Positions 1-11,660 of a stretch of 64,000 nucleotides of DNA are shown piece by piece. Each line of letters opens with the position of its first letter. Position 1 is the stretch's first letter. Under the pieces are notes generated by a model. The model made no database searches and had not been told where the DNA came from. It saw only the letters and a program-made list of their open reading frames with translations. This DNA is from Kingdonia uniflora (Eukaryota > Streptophyta > Magnoliopsida > Ranunculales > Circaeasteraceae). Made by a program: the position numbers and the translations under genes. The stretch covers positions 4,030,001 through 4,094,000 of the forward strand of contig JACGCM010000560.1 of assembly GCA_014058105.1 (NCBI GenBank), read 5' to 3'.

Positions 1-36
1 TCGACTTTGGAAGAGATCATGGGATAGGTCTCTATA
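1..36 (-). repeat. A1 3' LTR, terminal piece
   Basis: The first 36 bases match the right ends of the A LTRs at 13679-13714 and 50955-50989 (shared gact-ttgg/agg and gataggtc-cctata). The rest of this LTR lies before the window. On the element's own strand this is the LTR start. Confidence 0.75.
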
Positions 37-50
37 ATCGCCCCCTTACA
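37..50 (-). other. A1 polypurine tract
   Basis: Read on the minus strand the sequence is TGTAAGGGGGCGAT, directly before the LTR start. It would prime plus-strand DNA synthesis. The A2 copy has the matching tract at 50990-51003. Confidence 0.65.
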
Positions 51-360
51 ACCGAAGTCGCGAGTCGCTTTGGTTGAGAAATGATCAACTTGTAATTTAG
101 TATCTGGGTTAAAATTCTTGATAATTAAAATGGAATAATGATGGTATTGACTGTGTGGAACTTACGCGTGATATGGGAAATGATGTGTATTTAATAAGGA
201 TGTGGATACTAATATATTTGATGGTTATGATTTGAAAAGTTGCATCTATAATGAATGATGATGCTTGGTAAAACATACGTGCACATTAAATGATGCCTGC
301 ATCAGATTTTGAAAGCAGAGTACGCTTGACCTTTGCAAAATTCCCTAAAAAGTTTTAACA

Positions 361-663
361 ATGGTGAAGACTCATAGTATGGTCTTTGAAGAGAGGATTA
401 TGCCTAAAATACAGAGGCAGAAGTTGAAATACTTCGGTGACTACTCCTTGGAGATGTCAATACCCGCACCAGTTCTTTTGACGTATCAAGGCATGTCGGA
501 AGATTAAGCAATTGAAATTGAGGAAGAATTCTAGTACAAGTTGAGGTTTCATGTCGTCATCTTGACAGGCGAGGACCGGCGGGACTGTCTCCGTACTCCT
601 GTAGAAGACAGGGTTAGGGCTTCATATGCAAGGATAGGCAAAACTGCGGGGCAGTTATGTTAA
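361..663 (+). pseudogene. A1 small antisense frame next to 3' LTR (101 codons)
   Basis: I do not recognise a named family. From ATG 361 to TAA 661-663 the frame has 101 codons with two internal stops and no frameshift. The A2 copy (51329-51631) has exactly the same length and also no frameshift. A short block near codon 23 (LKYFG followed by an acidic stretch) resembles MKFFG in element B's small antisense frame (30324-30662), which lies in the same place beside its 3' LTR. The gene reads antisense to gag-pol. It may be the first part of the antisense transcription unit; function unknown. Confidence 0.5.
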
Positions 664-1594
664 TTTCTTGTATCATTAAGGATTATAAGGTCAGGCCCTC
701 TTCATCTCTACCAACTCTTTGGAAGTGGCAGTTTCAGAGGATGGGGTGATGGTAGTAGAAGAAGGAGACAACCAGTAAAAATATGCTTCTGTATTTCCAT
801 CACGACTTGGTGCTCAGAAGACCTTCAGTTTGAGAATTTGGTTCTAGCACTGAGTCTACTGCTTGCATAATTTCCATTTAAAGTTTGACTAGACTTTAAC
901 CAAACTCATGCGATAGAAGCTCTTTGTTGGTTCCAATTTCTGCTTTGCATCTGGGTGAAAGATCACTGAAGCAAGAAGAACTGGAGAAGTTGATGCGTCG
1001 GCGTGCCTAAATGACCTGTAACATTTAAAAAAGGTGAAAAACTTGTTATCTGTAAAGTACCTAGAATTTGGTGCTGGATGGATAATATTTCTGTTGTTTA
1101 CCTAAGATCGATGTACTGAAAAAATTGTTATCTATAAAATCGCATGTAATGCTTTCGACATGAATAAAAATTGGCCATCCAATTACTTATGTCATGTAGA
1201 TAGAAATTGTCTCTTAGAATCAAATATAATCGTGTAGGATGTATGAAATGAATAGGAGTTTATAAGTATTAAAAACACTGTCATTGTGATGTTCAAACTG
1301 AGATAAATACGTGCAGAAATTGACGTTTTGATGTAAGTATAATATTATTATGCGTTTAAACATGTGGGGGAGAAAAATTGTGGGAAATATGTAACGCGAA
1401 AATTCAAGCTACTATAGGTCGATAAAATAATAATTCTCGATAGATTAAGCTCAACTAGAAAAAATAATGTAACGTCTGTGCTTGAGTGAAGGGATAAGTT
1501 CAAGTAGTTTATCTCAAGATTTTGGTTTTCTGTTACGAGATAAATGTATAATTAAGGGTAACAATTATTTCCTGACTATGGAGAAGTGATTGTG
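664..1594. other. A1 spacer between antisense frames
   Basis: No gene or repeat is visible here. It is AT-rich and aligns along its whole length with 51632-52604 of A2. It may be an intron or untranslated part of the antisense unit. Confidence 0.4.
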
Positions 1595-1882
1595 ATGGTG
1601 CGGACTTGATCTTAGAGAATTTGTCATGTCGCTGAAGGATGACTAGCCATTAAGGTCGCTAAAGTGCGGGAGAGGATATTTGGATCATTTGGTTATGATG
1701 CTGAGTTACCAGTGAGGGAATCTCAGCTCGAGAGATTGGATGGGAGGGATAAAGAACTTTAACATGCCAGGTATTTCTATAAGGTATGCTTTTGTGAATT
1801 GGTGATGGATCCTACAGATCGAGAAAAGATGATCAGATTGATCACTGAGGTGGAGATCAAATTTGAAGATGGGATGATCTAG
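1595..1882 (+). pseudogene. A1 second antisense frame
   Basis: The frame starts ATG-GTG-CGG at 1595 and ends TAG 1880-1882, with four internal stops but no frameshift. The A2 copy (52605-52958) has only two stops and begins MVRTRSRRIRH, a basic start, followed by an acidic helix-rich part with the shared block FGYDAELPVRE. Two of the A1 stops correspond to Arg codons in A2 (CGA and CGG), and the first is explained by a single C-to-T change. Product unknown; it belongs to the antisense cassette. Confidence 0.5.
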
Positions 1883-4193
1883 TGAGGAGATTGAGCAGAT
1901 GTGGCTACCCAGGTTACCATAATAAATGTAATTATATGTAAAATGTTATCCATAATAAATGTAAAGGTTGTTGAGCTTAACAGAAAAGCTAGAAGTCAAT
2001 CCGATCCTCTATAATTACAAATGGCGTTTGAGACTGTTTTGATAAACAAATTTTGAATAAGTTTGAAAATTTTATTAGCTTTAAAAATGACTTCACTAGT
2101 ACTATAAGTATAAGAAACAAGAGCAAAAAAAATACAGGGGCTTCTAGGTTTGTTTTTTATATAAAGCTAAAAAAATCTTATTTTGCAGAATGTGAGTCAT
2201 CATGAGTGTGGGAAGATCAGAGAAAGATATGGTAACAAGAGATAAAAGTAGATTAAAATATAAGGGTAAGGGTAATGATGGAAAGACAATTTTATTGAGA
2301 AGGTACAAGACGTCTGACATGGATAGTGGAAAGGACGCCTCAATTCCAAAACTGAGGATGGGACGTACGAAGTGCAATAACTACCAGCCGCTAGAGAGAT
2401 ATGGAATAAATAGTGGTTCATCTTCATCATTCAAGCATTTTTCAACTTCTGAAAATTTGGAGAGCACTGAGAGAGAAGTGCGAAAAAGTTACAGAAGGTT
2501 TGGTAAGGATTTATCTGTGGGTGACCAACAATCGAAGAGAGTTGTAGGCACAGAATCTCATAGATGGTAGTACAGCAGCGTTGTGAGGGAAGGACACGGT
2601 GCTACTGCAGATTAGTAGAGACGTGTGCTGTATTTATTTTGCAAATCTTAATCTTTTTAAGAAATCTTAGTAAATCACGATTTATAGCAATCCATGATGT
2701 TTTACATATAGACGAATCTTTGAAAGATATGCTGCATATGAATGATCGATATGTATTAAATAATAATAGATACCTGAACCTGTATGTTGGTCGAACGTGT
2801 GAGGTATTTGGATCGAACCAATCTTTGCCTGTAAAATTTTAGTTGAGATGGATAGTTTTCCTATTAACAAGGTTTTGACCTCCGGTCGTACGGTAGAGTT
2901 TGATGATGAGGTAGAAGTTTGTTTGGATCAATTTCTAGGTTTTCCTGGTAAATTGATGGCCTATTCCCCTGGTTCAGATGCATTTAGAAAATTTTATAAA
3001 GCCAAAGCTACTGTAGGAGGGAAATGGGGTAACTTCGTAGAATATGATGGTAGGATGTTTAAGGGGTGTACGGTAGTGATGGGGGAAGAGTATTTTTATT
3101 TTTTGGTCGATTTGGAGGAGGAAAAATGAAAAAGGGGTATAGATGAATCAATCTTGTTAGAATATTTTGATGGGGATGTTTGGAGTGACCTGTCTGAGGG
3201 TTTCTTGTATTTTCTCTCTCAATTAGAGTATGGGCTGAGTCTTCCCCTTACCAATTTGGTGAAGGGAATTATGAATACGATTGAGGCATGTCCTGTTCAA
3301 TTGAACAGGAATATGAGGGAGGTAATAACTGTTTACGACCATCTGAATGATAAATGGAAGAATGAGGGAATAATGAGGAGGATAACCCCTGAGGATGTAT
3401 TGCATTTCTACGGGGTAAAGAATTATAAGGCCAGTGGTGGGGTATATTTTTGTGCGAGTCCAACTCGGCGTCGCTTCTTCGATCTTAATTCTGCAGGTCA
3501 AGCCTGGAATAATAACGTAATATGGGTGAAGGGTAATTGCCTTCAAAGAGATGATGAAGAACCTTTGGATCTTCTGTTTTGATCTATAAAACAAAGTAAT
3601 TATAACAATGCATGGATTATAATATTGATACGTACGAACTGATGATCTTTTGGTGATAATAATAAATGTTGTGCACGGCATGCCCGAAGTCCCGAAGTCC
3701 TGAGTGGAGTGGAAAGATTTACTATTGGACGAAGTTGCGGAGGAACAGCATGAGCTCGAGTTTGTGTTGGAAGGACTCGACCTTAGCAAGAAGAAAAGGA
3801 TTGGGAGTAAATCGAAAGAAGGTTCAAAAATCTCAATCGACCAGGCTGATGGCAGGTGCTAATGATGGGAAGAAGATAGGAACTGGTGGGGAAGGCCATG
3901 CCAATGTGGTCAAGACCCCTAGAATAGACAGTTTGGTTGAGCCAGTGTTTATTACCTTGAGCAAATTAGCTCAAACGTTTTTGAAGAAAGAAATGTTAAA
4001 GCGTCCGTCGGCTTCTGGTACCACTGGAAGTGGTGACGGTGACGGAAAAGATAAAAGGAGAAGGATTGAACCTCCAGGGAGGTCAGGGGAAAGAGTCGCT
4101 GAAGAGTGACCTACTGCTGAGGATGATCTCAAAATAGCATAGGAAAGGGCTAAGCTGGCTGCTATTCACGATGAAGAGGATGTGAGCAAGATG

Positions 4194-4275
4194 GTAAGTC
4201 GTTATGCTCTACTATGTGAAATATGTTTATGTTTTGCATTCAGAGCTCACGCTGAGGCCGAATTGTGTTTTGCAG
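4194..4275 (+). other. A1 antisense gene intron 1
   Basis: Donor AAGATG|GTAAGT and acceptor TTTTGCAG|GTTGC, 82 bp. The homologous 78-bp intron in A2 is 55176-55253. The codons on either side stay in the coiled-coil frame. Confidence 0.7.
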
Positions 4276-4688
4276 GTTGCTTGTTTGCTGAGAGGCATTT
4301 AGCTCAGGATTGAAGAAGAGATATCCGAGCTGAAGAAGGGGAAAATTGAGCTTGAACTGAAGTTAGCTCGATTGAGGAAACAAAGATGTTGGAGGCCCTA
4401 AAGGCTTCTCATGCAGTGGTGATTGGCCATCTTCAATTGGAAGCTAGGGTGACCCTTGAGGAGGTGGAGGCAAAACGCGAAAGGTTGGGGCACCAATTAA
4501 CGTCGAAAGGGTATTCCGGGGATAAAGTGGATGCCATTAAGGCTGATACCTATGTCAAGAAGGGAGATGACGAAGAAGTGGAAGAGGTAGCGGTGGGGGT
4601 CATTGATGGTCTTGACGGTGTCTCCCGTTAGACGGTGCTTGACAATCAAGGGGATGACACCGACCTCCCAAAGGGTGATAATGAGATG

Positions 4689-4790
4689 GTAGGGTAGAAA
4701 TGTGTTTTTGTATGCATATTTGTAAACAGTTAGATTGTGTGTATGGAGGAGACTTCTGTAGGTTGACATTTTTTTATAAACCTCTTGTAG
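4689..4790 (+). other. A1 antisense gene intron 2
   Basis: Donor GAGATG|GTAGGG, acceptor CTCTTGTAG|GTACC after a T-rich tract, 102 bp. A2 counterpart is 55684-55799 with the same acceptor. Confidence 0.6.
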
Positions 4791-4892
4791 GTACCTAGAG
4801 AAATGAGTCTCCGAATAAAAGATCTAGAGACTGGGCTTGCCAGTGAGAGAGAGACCTCTACAACCTTCATGTCTTCGTAAGCAGAGCAGCAG

Positions 4893-5221
4893 GTTAGATC
4901 AGAATAGGTCTTCTAACTTGTATGTTATATCGACCAAAAAAATTTCTATTAGCCTTTGGAAAATAAAACTAATATAGAGCATGGAAAAATTCAACGCTCT
5001 TTATATAAAGTGGCATATCGAAAGCATGTACCTTAGACTTTGCAATATACCTCATGGAGCGTTTATCTGATAATGTACCCTGACCTTTTAGTCTAAAAGA
5101 TTTTGTACACTACAGATGTTAAAAGTCATACATAAATTTAGAAATGAGATATATATATATATATATATGTATATTGATGGTGTCTTGAATCGAACAGTAT
5201 TTATATTTTTATATTTTATAG
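4893..5221 (+). other. A1 antisense gene intron 3, with (AT)n
   Basis: Donor CAGCAG|GTTAGA, acceptor TTTTATAG|GTCGAATTGG, 329 bp. It includes an (AT)n tract at about 5150-5168 that A2 lacks. In A2 (55902-56264) the acceptor is intact, but the donor has changed from GT to AT. Confidence 0.6.
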
Positions 5222-6619
5222 GTCGAATTGGATTCAGCTCACTCGCGTGAGGACAATGTACTCCAATGCAACCGGGAATTTGCAGAGGAGTTGGATAGGG
5301 TGAGGGAGGCGAATGAGTACAGAGAAGATCAACACGTAAATGTGCATTTTAAACTTGCAGAGGCAACCCAGGCTATTTTCAACCTCACTCATAAGGTCAA
5401 AGAGAAAGATGCTAAAATATGCAAGGGGCTAAAAGAGCTAGTAGAGATAACAGAACATGCATTGAAGCTTCAAAGTCGGGTTGACACATTGATTGTTAAG
5501 GGTAAGCAGACTGAAATGGCTCAATACCATATTTAGGCGCTGGAAAGATAGGAGAGACAATTTCTATCTAATCTTAAGAATTGTAGAAACGAGCTGGAGC
5601 GACTGAAACAAAAAATTGTAGAAAAAGATAACGAGCTGAGGGTAGCTAGAGAAAATTTATCAGCTTCGGAAGCTGCGGCTGAATATTTGCATATAGCTCT
5701 ACCTGCCAAGGATATGGAGTTTCGGGTGATACAACGAAGATGTAACGAATTAAATGAGAAGGTGGTACGCTTGAAGATTGAATTGGCACAAGCCAATGCA
5801 CATGTCAAGAAAGCCAAGGCTAAAGAGAGCTCAAGGGGGAGTAGAACTGAGGTTAGAGTTCCTTTAGCCCAAGGTGGTGTAACTAGCCTTTCAGGTCAAA
5901 TTAGAGGGCTAGAAGGTGATGTAGCTCAAATTCAAGGACATGTGTAGAAAGGAAATGAGAACTTAAAAGGCTGTCAGCACAAATTGGATGCGGCTCTTAT
6001 CAGGGAGAAGGTCTTAGAAGGGGAAATTTGGGCGAAGGAAGTTCTGGTGAAGAAGAAAGAAGACTTATTAAAGGATACTTCAGCCTGGGAATAATTGAAT
6101 GCAGAATGTGTAATATTGCGTGCTCAAGTGGCAAACTTGGAGGTCGCTGTTCAGACTGAATCTGCTAGATATTCCAAAAAAGTAGAAGAGAATATAGCTT
6201 TTTATGATTTGACGAACAGGGAAATGATACATTAGAAGAATCTGTACATGTGTTTGGAGTCACACCTTAAGAAGGTGAGACGTCACTTTTAAAAAATCAT
6301 TGCAGCTCATGCATCATGGGAAGACCTATTAAAGTCGACCGTTGCATAATTTTTAGAGGAAATAAAAAGACTTGAGTTAGAAGAAAATACCTTGTTTAAG
6401 AACCTGTCTGACAAGGGATGCGTTTGTAAAGTGGATATATATCGGGGCAACTGTATGGCTTTTATGGAAATCAATTTAGGACCTCGACCTGCTGATCTGA
6501 TAGAGAGGGGCAGAGTTGTCGTAACTTGTGAGCTCAACTCTGTTCGACCTCCGGCTGAAGGGTAAAGCATGGCTGACATCCCATCAATAGAAAAAATATC
6601 CATTGTAATATGACCTGAA

Positions 6620-7470
6620 AATAAATAGTATATATCGCAGACTTAGTGAAATAGATGAAAGCTAGTATGACATTTGCCTTATCTTATGTCTGGTGAGGTC
6701 TTTGATATAAAACAAGTTTTTACATTTGTTCCAATCACAAAAATGGGCTGAGTTAAACCAAGTTGAATTTTGATTTAACTATAGAGATGTTGCAGACATA
6801 ATGAAAGAGATGAGGGCTAGTATTACATTTGCCTTATCTTATGTCTGGTGGGGTCTTTGATATAAAACAAGTTTTTATATTTGTTCCAATCGTAAAAATG
6901 GGTTGAGTTAAACCAAGTTGAATTTTACTTTAACTATAGAAATGTTGCAGACATATTGAAATAGATGAAGGCTAGTATTACCTTTGCCTTATCTTATATC
7001 TGGTGGGGTCTTTGATATGAAACAAGTTTCTACACTTGCATAATCGCAAAGATTTAGTACAGTCTGCCAAACCAAGTGTTATCCTTTATCTAACTAGTAT
7101 AATGACCCAAACAAGTTAAAGTAGATAAAGGCTAGTATTATTTTTGCCCTATCTGATGTTTGGTAGAGTCTTTGATATGAAACAAGTTTTTACACTTGCC
7201 ACAATCGCAGAGATTTAGTAAAGTTAACCAAACCAAGTATTATCCTTGATCAAACTGGTATAATGACCCAAACAAGTTAAAGTAGATGAAGGCTAGTATT
7301 ATCTTTGCCCTATCTAATGTTTGGTAGAGTCTTTGATATGAAACAAGTTTTTACACTTGCTACAATCGCAGATATTTAGTAAAGTCAGCCAAACCAAGTG
7401 TTATCCGCGATTCAGCTAGAATAAGATTGATTGAAAGCTAGTATTATCTGTGCTTTAATCTATAGAATGT
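6620..7470 (-). repeat. A1 tandem repeat, 155-161 bp unit, about 5 copies
   Basis: The anchor GCTAGTAT recurs at 6661, 6816, 6971, 7131 and 7292, and degenerate at 7437, giving spacings of 155, 155, 160, 161 and 145. Each unit contains CTTTGATAT-AAACAAG and a short inverted repeat CAAGT-ttttac-ACTTG. It lies between integrase and the antisense gene. A2 retains only about two units (57660-57940). Confidence 0.85.
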
Positions 7471-7621
7471 GGTTGAATCTACGTAAGTAGAGTGATGTTG
7501 TGAAAAACTTGGAAGTTTCATTGATCAGTTTAGAATTTACATTAGATGGAGATGAAAATCTCACTTTTAGAATTGAAAAACAAAAACAAAAGTGAGGAAA
7601 AGAAATGGAGTAGTAAGACGC
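7471..7621. other. A1 spacer between tandem repeats and integrase
   Basis: AT-rich link with no frame or repeat that I can see. Confidence 0.4.
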
Positions 7622-8935
7622 TTAACGATAGTACCATTTTAGTCGCCTAGTGTTCCAAGGATTTGAAATGGCGATTCCCTCTTCTGTCATGAGATAATAT
7701 GATCCCAAGCCTGAGAGACCTACGATAATGAACGGACCCTCCAAATTGTCGGCTAATTTTCCAGCGTGAGGCTATTTGCGATGTTGAGGAATTTCTCTGA
7801 GGATGAGATCTTTGATTTGGAAGGTACAGCTCCTGACTTGGTGATTTTATAATCTGGCAAGCATATGATGATATCGACCTAGGTTAGCGATAGTGCATTC
7901 CCTGGTTTCATCTATCATATTGTGGTTGCAAGCCAACTCAAATTTATTTTCCTCATCAGTTAGTTCATGATCACAAACTAGGTGATGATATTCAGAAGGA
8001 ATGATGGTCTCAGAGCCATAAGCAAGGAGGAATGGGATACACCTAGTTGATTATCGAAGAGTGGTACGATATGCCCATAGGACATGAGGCAGCTCGCGAA
8101 CTCAATTCCCTTTTTTCTATAAATGAAGCCATTTTATGAGTCCATTCGCGATGATTTTGTTGATAATTTCAGCTTGGCCATTGCATTGAGGATAGTAAGG
8201 ATTGGATGGTAAGTGGATTATATTGTGGTAGTTCAGGAAGGTTAGGACTTTCTCTCCCACAAATTGGGGCCCGTTATCAATAAGAATTAGGTAGGGGTAC
8301 CCAAATCGAGTGATTATGTGGTTCCAGATAAAAGAGATGACCTCTTCTTCTCTAGTTCGACATAGTGAAACTGCTTCTACCCATTTCGTAAAATAATCAG
8401 TAGTTATGAGTAGGTGACGGCGGCTACCTGGAGAGTTAGAGAATTTGCTGACGAGATCAAGTGCCTATCTTTTGAATCGCCAGAACACCTGGCTTGCATG
8501 GAGTTCGAGCACAGGAGGGGATCATATGTCCATGTCTTTGGCAGGTGTCGCATCTGCGGGAGTACTCCTCTACTTGCTTGTGCATGCCAGGCCAAAATAC
8601 TCCTTGTACGATAGTTTTGTTTACTAATGATTAACCTGCGGCATGGGAACCACAAGTCCCTTCATGTAATTTGTGGAGCAATTAATCCACTTTTGATTTG
8701 AAGAGGCACTTGAGGTATGGCCCTGTGACGGAAAGGCAGTATAACACACCATTTTGATTAGTGTAGCGCTTTGAGTTATTGACCTGCTGTCACCGCTCTT
8801 TTGGATCTGCTGGGAGTGGTCCGTTGTAATTGTTGTCGACATCGAGGTAGGCAAAGAAAGGCTTTCGTCAATCGTCGTCTCTCCCCTTATCGCTCCCAGT
8901 GTTGATCGTGCATACTGAAATACGATCAATGCTGG
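7622..8935 (-). pseudogene. A1 integrase
   Basis: Minus-strand integrase. The Cys part of the HHCC zinc finger (CDTCQRH) lies near 8540. The catalytic core at 8420-7960 shows TTDYFTKWVEA, IDNGPQF and NGQAEIINK, so all three D,D35E positions are present. The C-terminal part has EGPF and GSYYL, and ends TAA at 7622-7624. Frameshifts separate the zinc finger from the core, and stops occur in the core and tail. It would join element cDNA to chromosomal DNA as part of the pol polyprotein. A2 has lost this whole region. Confidence 0.85.
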
Positions 8936-10700
8936 GGGTTAAAATGATTTCGATCTGAAGTTATCGAGCTTCTGTACCCAAGAATCTGACTAGATGTGCC
9001 AAGGAATCGGCGTGTCTGTTTTCACCTCGAATAAGATAATCGAGAGTTATTTTCGCGAACTTGCTCATCCTATCTACAATGAGGGCTGCGTATTTTATCA
9101 TCTTCTCATTCTTCTTGTATTGCTCTGCATAGTGGAGGACGATGAGTAGTGAATCTGTGTAAATTGAGAGTTCGGGGACATCGAGCTCAAGAGCGAGGTC
9201 AAGTCCATGAATGAGAGCTTCATACTCGATGACATTATTTGAGGCCTCAAAATCCAAGTGGATTGATTTCTCAATTTTGTCATTTGATGGGGTAATCCAA
9301 ACGATCCTGATTCCTGACCCTGCAGTTCCTGCTAATCAATCTGTGAGAAGTCTCTACCCTGACGCAGTGATCCATTCAGCTTGTTCATTGAATGGCTTGA
9401 GGGTGGATCTTCGGCTATTTTTTCTATAAGGTCGGGGCCGTACTCCTCCTACTCAGGATCCTCCACTGGAAAATTTGTGAGAAAATCGGTAACGGCCTGA
9501 CCCTTTTCAGAATGACGTTGCTCAAACTTGATATCATGTTCTCCCAAATTGACTGACCACTGTTGCACTCTCCTTGATTTTTCTTTCTTGGATAGAACTT
9601 CCCGAAGCGGGTAGATCGTCATGACTTTGACCGAATGAGTTTGGAAGTAGTGCTTGAGTTTCTATGAAGTGTAAACAAGAGTGAGAAGAAGTTTATCAAA
9701 TTTAGAGTACCTTGTTTCCGCTGGTATGAGGGTCCTATAGATGAAAAAGACTAATTTATCTATTTTCCCTTCTAGGCGAATGAGAACCGAGCTGAGGGAA
9801 GTATCTATGACTGCTAGGTAGATAATCAGTTCCTCATTATCTACTGGGGTGCTCATTATGGGAGACCCCCCCAAATAGGTTTTGAGATCCTAAAAAGTTG
9901 CTTCGCATTCTGGTGTCCATATGAGCTCTACATTTGGCTAAACTTTTCCTTGTTTGGTACATCCGCGGAGTAATAGGAATAGCCAATGACAGTGGTCTAA
10001 AGATTTAGAAGCAAAATGGTTAAAAGCGGTAATCTTGCCGGTAAGTTTTTTAACGTCTTTTGTTATTTTTGGAGAGGGCATGTCGAGGAGAGCCCAAATT
10101 TGATCCGAATCGGCCTCAATCCCTTTATTGTTGATGAGGTGGCCTAGAAAGTGGCCAGAATTTACCCCGAATTGACATTTATTAGGGTTGAGATATATCA
10201 TGTAAGATCGAAGGAATATAGTGTTAAGATATGAGATTTGATTGGCTGACTGCACGCTTTTGTACAAGAGATCATTGATGTAGACTTCAGCGATTTTCCC
10301 AAAGTGCGTTTTGAGCATAGTAGTCATCAACCGTTAATATGTGGCACCCACATTCTTAAATCCGAAGGGCATGACTTTATAATAATAAAGACCTCTTTAA
10401 GTGATGAAAGTTGTATTCTCTTGATCTTCTTCTAAAAGTAGAATTTGATTATACCCCGAAGCAGCGTCCATCATAGATAGGAGGTCATGGCCTCCTATGG
10501 AATCGAGGATCTGATAAATGTTGGGAAGAGGGAAACTATCCTTTGGAGTATGTTTGTTCAGATCTGTGAAATCTATGCAAACTTGAACTTTTTTGTTCTT
10601 CTTTGGGACAACGACAATGTTGGATATCCAGTCTGGATACTTGGCTTCTCGAATGAATCTCACTTAGATCAATTTCTTGATCTCGGTGTTAACTTCATTT
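8936..10700 (-). pseudogene. A1 reverse transcriptase and RNase H
   Basis: RT lies at about 10660-9940 and RNase H at about 9700-8961. RT blocks: VCIDFTDLNKHTPKDSFPLP, MMDAASGYNQI, then the catalytic box as YIND, where the family has YIDD (second Asp changed to Asn, a G-to-A change). The thumb and connection follow with LNPNKCQFGV and FLGHLI. RNase H shows EYEAL and YTDSLLI, but its first DGS is interrupted by a stop. It would copy element RNA into DNA. Several frameshifts break it. Confidence 0.88.
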
Positions 10701-11660
10701 CAAAGATGAGGTGAAATTCATCGCTATTTTTGTTTGAGCGCTGCAGTACTAATATTGATAGCTAATTTGTGACAGGCCATGGTTGGATTGACCCTAGGCA
10801 TTTCTTCGAAAGACCATGCAAAAACGTCTTAATAGAGTTGCAATAACTAAATGAAAGCATTTTTTTCATGCTGAACCATCTTAGTACCAATAAAAGTACC
10901 TCTGCTAGGTCCATAAATGTTGATATATTTTGTGGGCTCTTTTGTGAATGGTTGATCATTGAGGTGATCAACTTCCTATAATTTCTATGCAGCAAATCTA
11001 TCTGAAGTATATAGGATAGAAGATACGGTATTTTCACAAACTCGAGAGATCTTCTAACTACCTCTGATCTCATAAATACCATTATCTTGTTTAAATCGGA
11101 GTGCTTAATGATATGTGGAAGCAATTGCCTCCATGTTGTGTATCCAGCAGCGGCCCATAATCCCGAGATTACGTGATTTGGCATTAATGACATAGAACAC
11201 GACGTCGATGGTGGCTGGTCTTGTGGTAATAGGTAAGATGATCTTGCCTACTCATTCTTACCTGGAACCATAGAACCCACTGATATCGGTGTCACGCTGA
11301 ATAACTTGATCGGCCAAACCCATCTGGTAGATCGTACTCTGATAAAAATCTCAATACCTTCGAGTATCAATCATCATTGTGTACATGACAAACTTCTTCA
11401 TTTTGAGTATTATGACTAAAGCATCATGATATGGAAACTTGACATGGCTAGTATTACAATCTTCAAAGGAGATCCCGAGTCGGCGATTGCTCGACTCAGC
11501 AAGAAGCTTGCCTTCATTGTCTTGAGGTGTGAGATCGCAGCATTCTGATAGTCTCCTGCTTTTTAATTTGTTGGAATTGGTGATTTGCTTGATTTCGGTC
11601 ATATTGTTGTGGTGCATATGGTAAAGATGCTTCTCCTCAGCTTAATCATTGACCTGAATA
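10701..11660 (-). pseudogene. A1 aspartic protease region
   Basis: The region shows PYHDALVI, then MMIDTRR where the catalytic Asp-Thr-Gly is expected, then GLWAAAGYTTW (flap/second half). The Gly after Asp-Thr is Arg here. A2 has IDIGSG at the same place, so both copies have lost the DTG motif in different ways. The protease would cut the gag-pol precursor. Confidence 0.7.

Larger units (their letters stand above)
2202..6565 (+). pseudogene. A1 long antisense gene: coiled-coil protein with spliced structure
   Basis: Multi-exon gene antisense to gag-pol. Blocks in order: basic Ser/Lys-rich start (2202-2570); conserved domain at 2848-3582 with FPGKL, GKWGNF, SEGFLYFLSQLEYGLSLPL and FFDLNSAGQAW; linker with a nuclear-localisation-like DKRRRIEPP near 4060; then long heptad-rich coiled coil (4290-4690, 5222-6565). 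Three introns interrupt it (4194-4275, 4689-4790, 4893-5221). Stops and frameshifts break it throughout. A2 keeps the same blocks. The domain resembles uncharacterised plant transposon-associated proteins; I cannot name a Pfam family with certainty. A structural or nuclear role is inference only. Confidence 0.65.
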
